Shown: in pieces, positions 5,320 to 5,659 of the stretch
How the letters are laid out: every line of letters starts with the position of its first letter
Numbering within the stretch: position 1 is the stretch's first letter
From: Sulfurospirillum sp. UBA1314
GTDB taxonomy: Bacteria; Campylobacterota; Campylobacteria; Campylobacterales; Sulfurospirillaceae
Direction: 5' to 3'
Length of the DNA stretch: 5,659 nt
NCBI GenBank assembly: GCA_002307095.1
Contig: DBTO01000254.1
Span: forward strand, 1-5,659
The notes under the pieces: model-generated
The model's input: only the letters and a program-made list of their open reading frames with translations
What the model was told of the DNA's origin: nothing
Database searches by the model: none
Translations under genes and position numbers: made by a program

Positions 5320-5659
5320 CCGTCATTAAAGCCTTGTGCTTTGTGCTTCTCTTTTTTATAACTCCCTCGATACTTCTCTTTCTCCAGCAAATTCGCCTCT
5401 TTTAAAAGGCGTTTGTGTGTCTCTTCTTTGTCTGCCTCTTCACTATTGACAATGCTGTTGGCAACCAAATTGGCGTAATTTTCCAGTCCGTTGGTATAGG
5501 TCGAATCAAGTCGTATGGGCTCCACTTTTTTGAGCGTCTTAAGCCCTTTTTCGGCACGTTTCACAAACAAGATAAAATCAAAATTTTCATTTTTAAGCGC
5601 GCTGACACAACTGCCTAAAAAGCGCTCGAGCGCCCTGATGTATTTAACGCGTGCGTCTT
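5313..5659 (-). CDS. Unrecognised protein, C-terminal part; gene runs off the window edge
   Basis: The minus-strand frame is open from the window edge to a TGA at 5315-5313, giving 115 visible codons. No in-frame ATG occurs in the visible part (only GTG and TTG codons near 5562-5570), so the start almost certainly lies beyond the window. I do not recognise the family. The visible part runs from a region with FLGSCVSAL and FDFILFVKRAEKGL into STYTNGLENYANLVANSIVNS and then a very charged, lysine- and glutamate-rich tail (EEADKEETHKRLLKEANLL, ending HKAQGFNDGY), probably helical and soluble. The gene converges on dus, and the two 3' ends overlap by 7 bases (5313-5319). A plus-strand reading of 5415-5618 also exists but is shorter and has no family features. 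The long uninterrupted minus frame and its protein-like composition favour this reading. Confidence 0.7.
   Translation of the reverse strand, partial: DARVKYIRALERFLGSCVSALKNENFDFILFVKRAEKGLKTLKKVEPIRLDSTYTNGLENYANLVANSIVNSEEADKEETHKRLLKEANLLEKEKYRGSYKKEKHKAQGFNDGY

Noticed and set aside
5394..5411. Possible terminator hairpin CGCCT...AGGCG with TTTG after it
   Set aside because: There are only five pairs, an eight-base loop and a short T-run, and it lies inside the minus-strand gene. It is too weak to call as the end of the dus transcript.
1..5659. Search for defence, mobile or CRISPR features
   Set aside because: Every plus-strand gene is a housekeeping or conserved-synteny gene, there are no direct-repeat arrays, transposase motifs or tRNA-like structures, and gaps are 53 bases or less. 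The minus-strand fragment is too incomplete to assign.

Overview
The window reads as an ordinary chromosomal stretch of a Campylobacterota (epsilonproteobacterial) genome. The evidence is the moderately AT-rich coding DNA, the short DksA-like protein, and the gene order phosphatase - accD - rlmH - dksA-like - membrane protein - dus. From memory, this order matches the Cj0128c-Cj0123c block of Campylobacter jejuni. Protein character and base composition would fit a free-living relative such as Sulfurospirillum, but the genus is an inference.

Seven genes lie on the plus strand and are tightly packed. Positions 1-861 hold the 3' part of gltD (glutamate synthase small subunit). After 10 bases comes an inositol-monophosphatase-family phosphatase (872-1597, GTG start), then accD (1620-2498), the carboxyltransferase beta subunit that feeds fatty-acid synthesis. 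rlmH (2495-2950) overlaps accD by ATGA. A 53-base gap with a clear TATAAT box precedes the dksA-like gene (3004-3363). Next is a two-helix membrane protein with a long helical cytoplasmic part (3374-4384), which overlaps a DusB-like tRNA-dihydrouridine synthase (4381-5319) by ATGA. Facing this block, and overlapping the dus stop by 7 bases, is the C-terminal part of an unrecognised minus-strand gene (5313 to the window edge). No non-coding stretch exceeds 53 bases, and I see no tRNA, rRNA, IS element or CRISPR array.

The genes share a loose growth theme: nitrogen assimilation (GltD), the committed step of lipid synthesis (AccD), ribosome and tRNA modification (RlmH, Dus) and stringent-response control (DksA-like). 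The membrane protein begins with a segment that looks like the LapA domain, so a role in envelope or lipid control is possible but unproven. The TATAAT box suggests that the dksA-membrane-dus part can be transcribed separately from the upstream genes.

The most unusual DNA-level signal is a 10-base palindrome, TTACATGTAA, found four times inside three genes and in two codon frames. I found no clear new defence or mobile system in this window.
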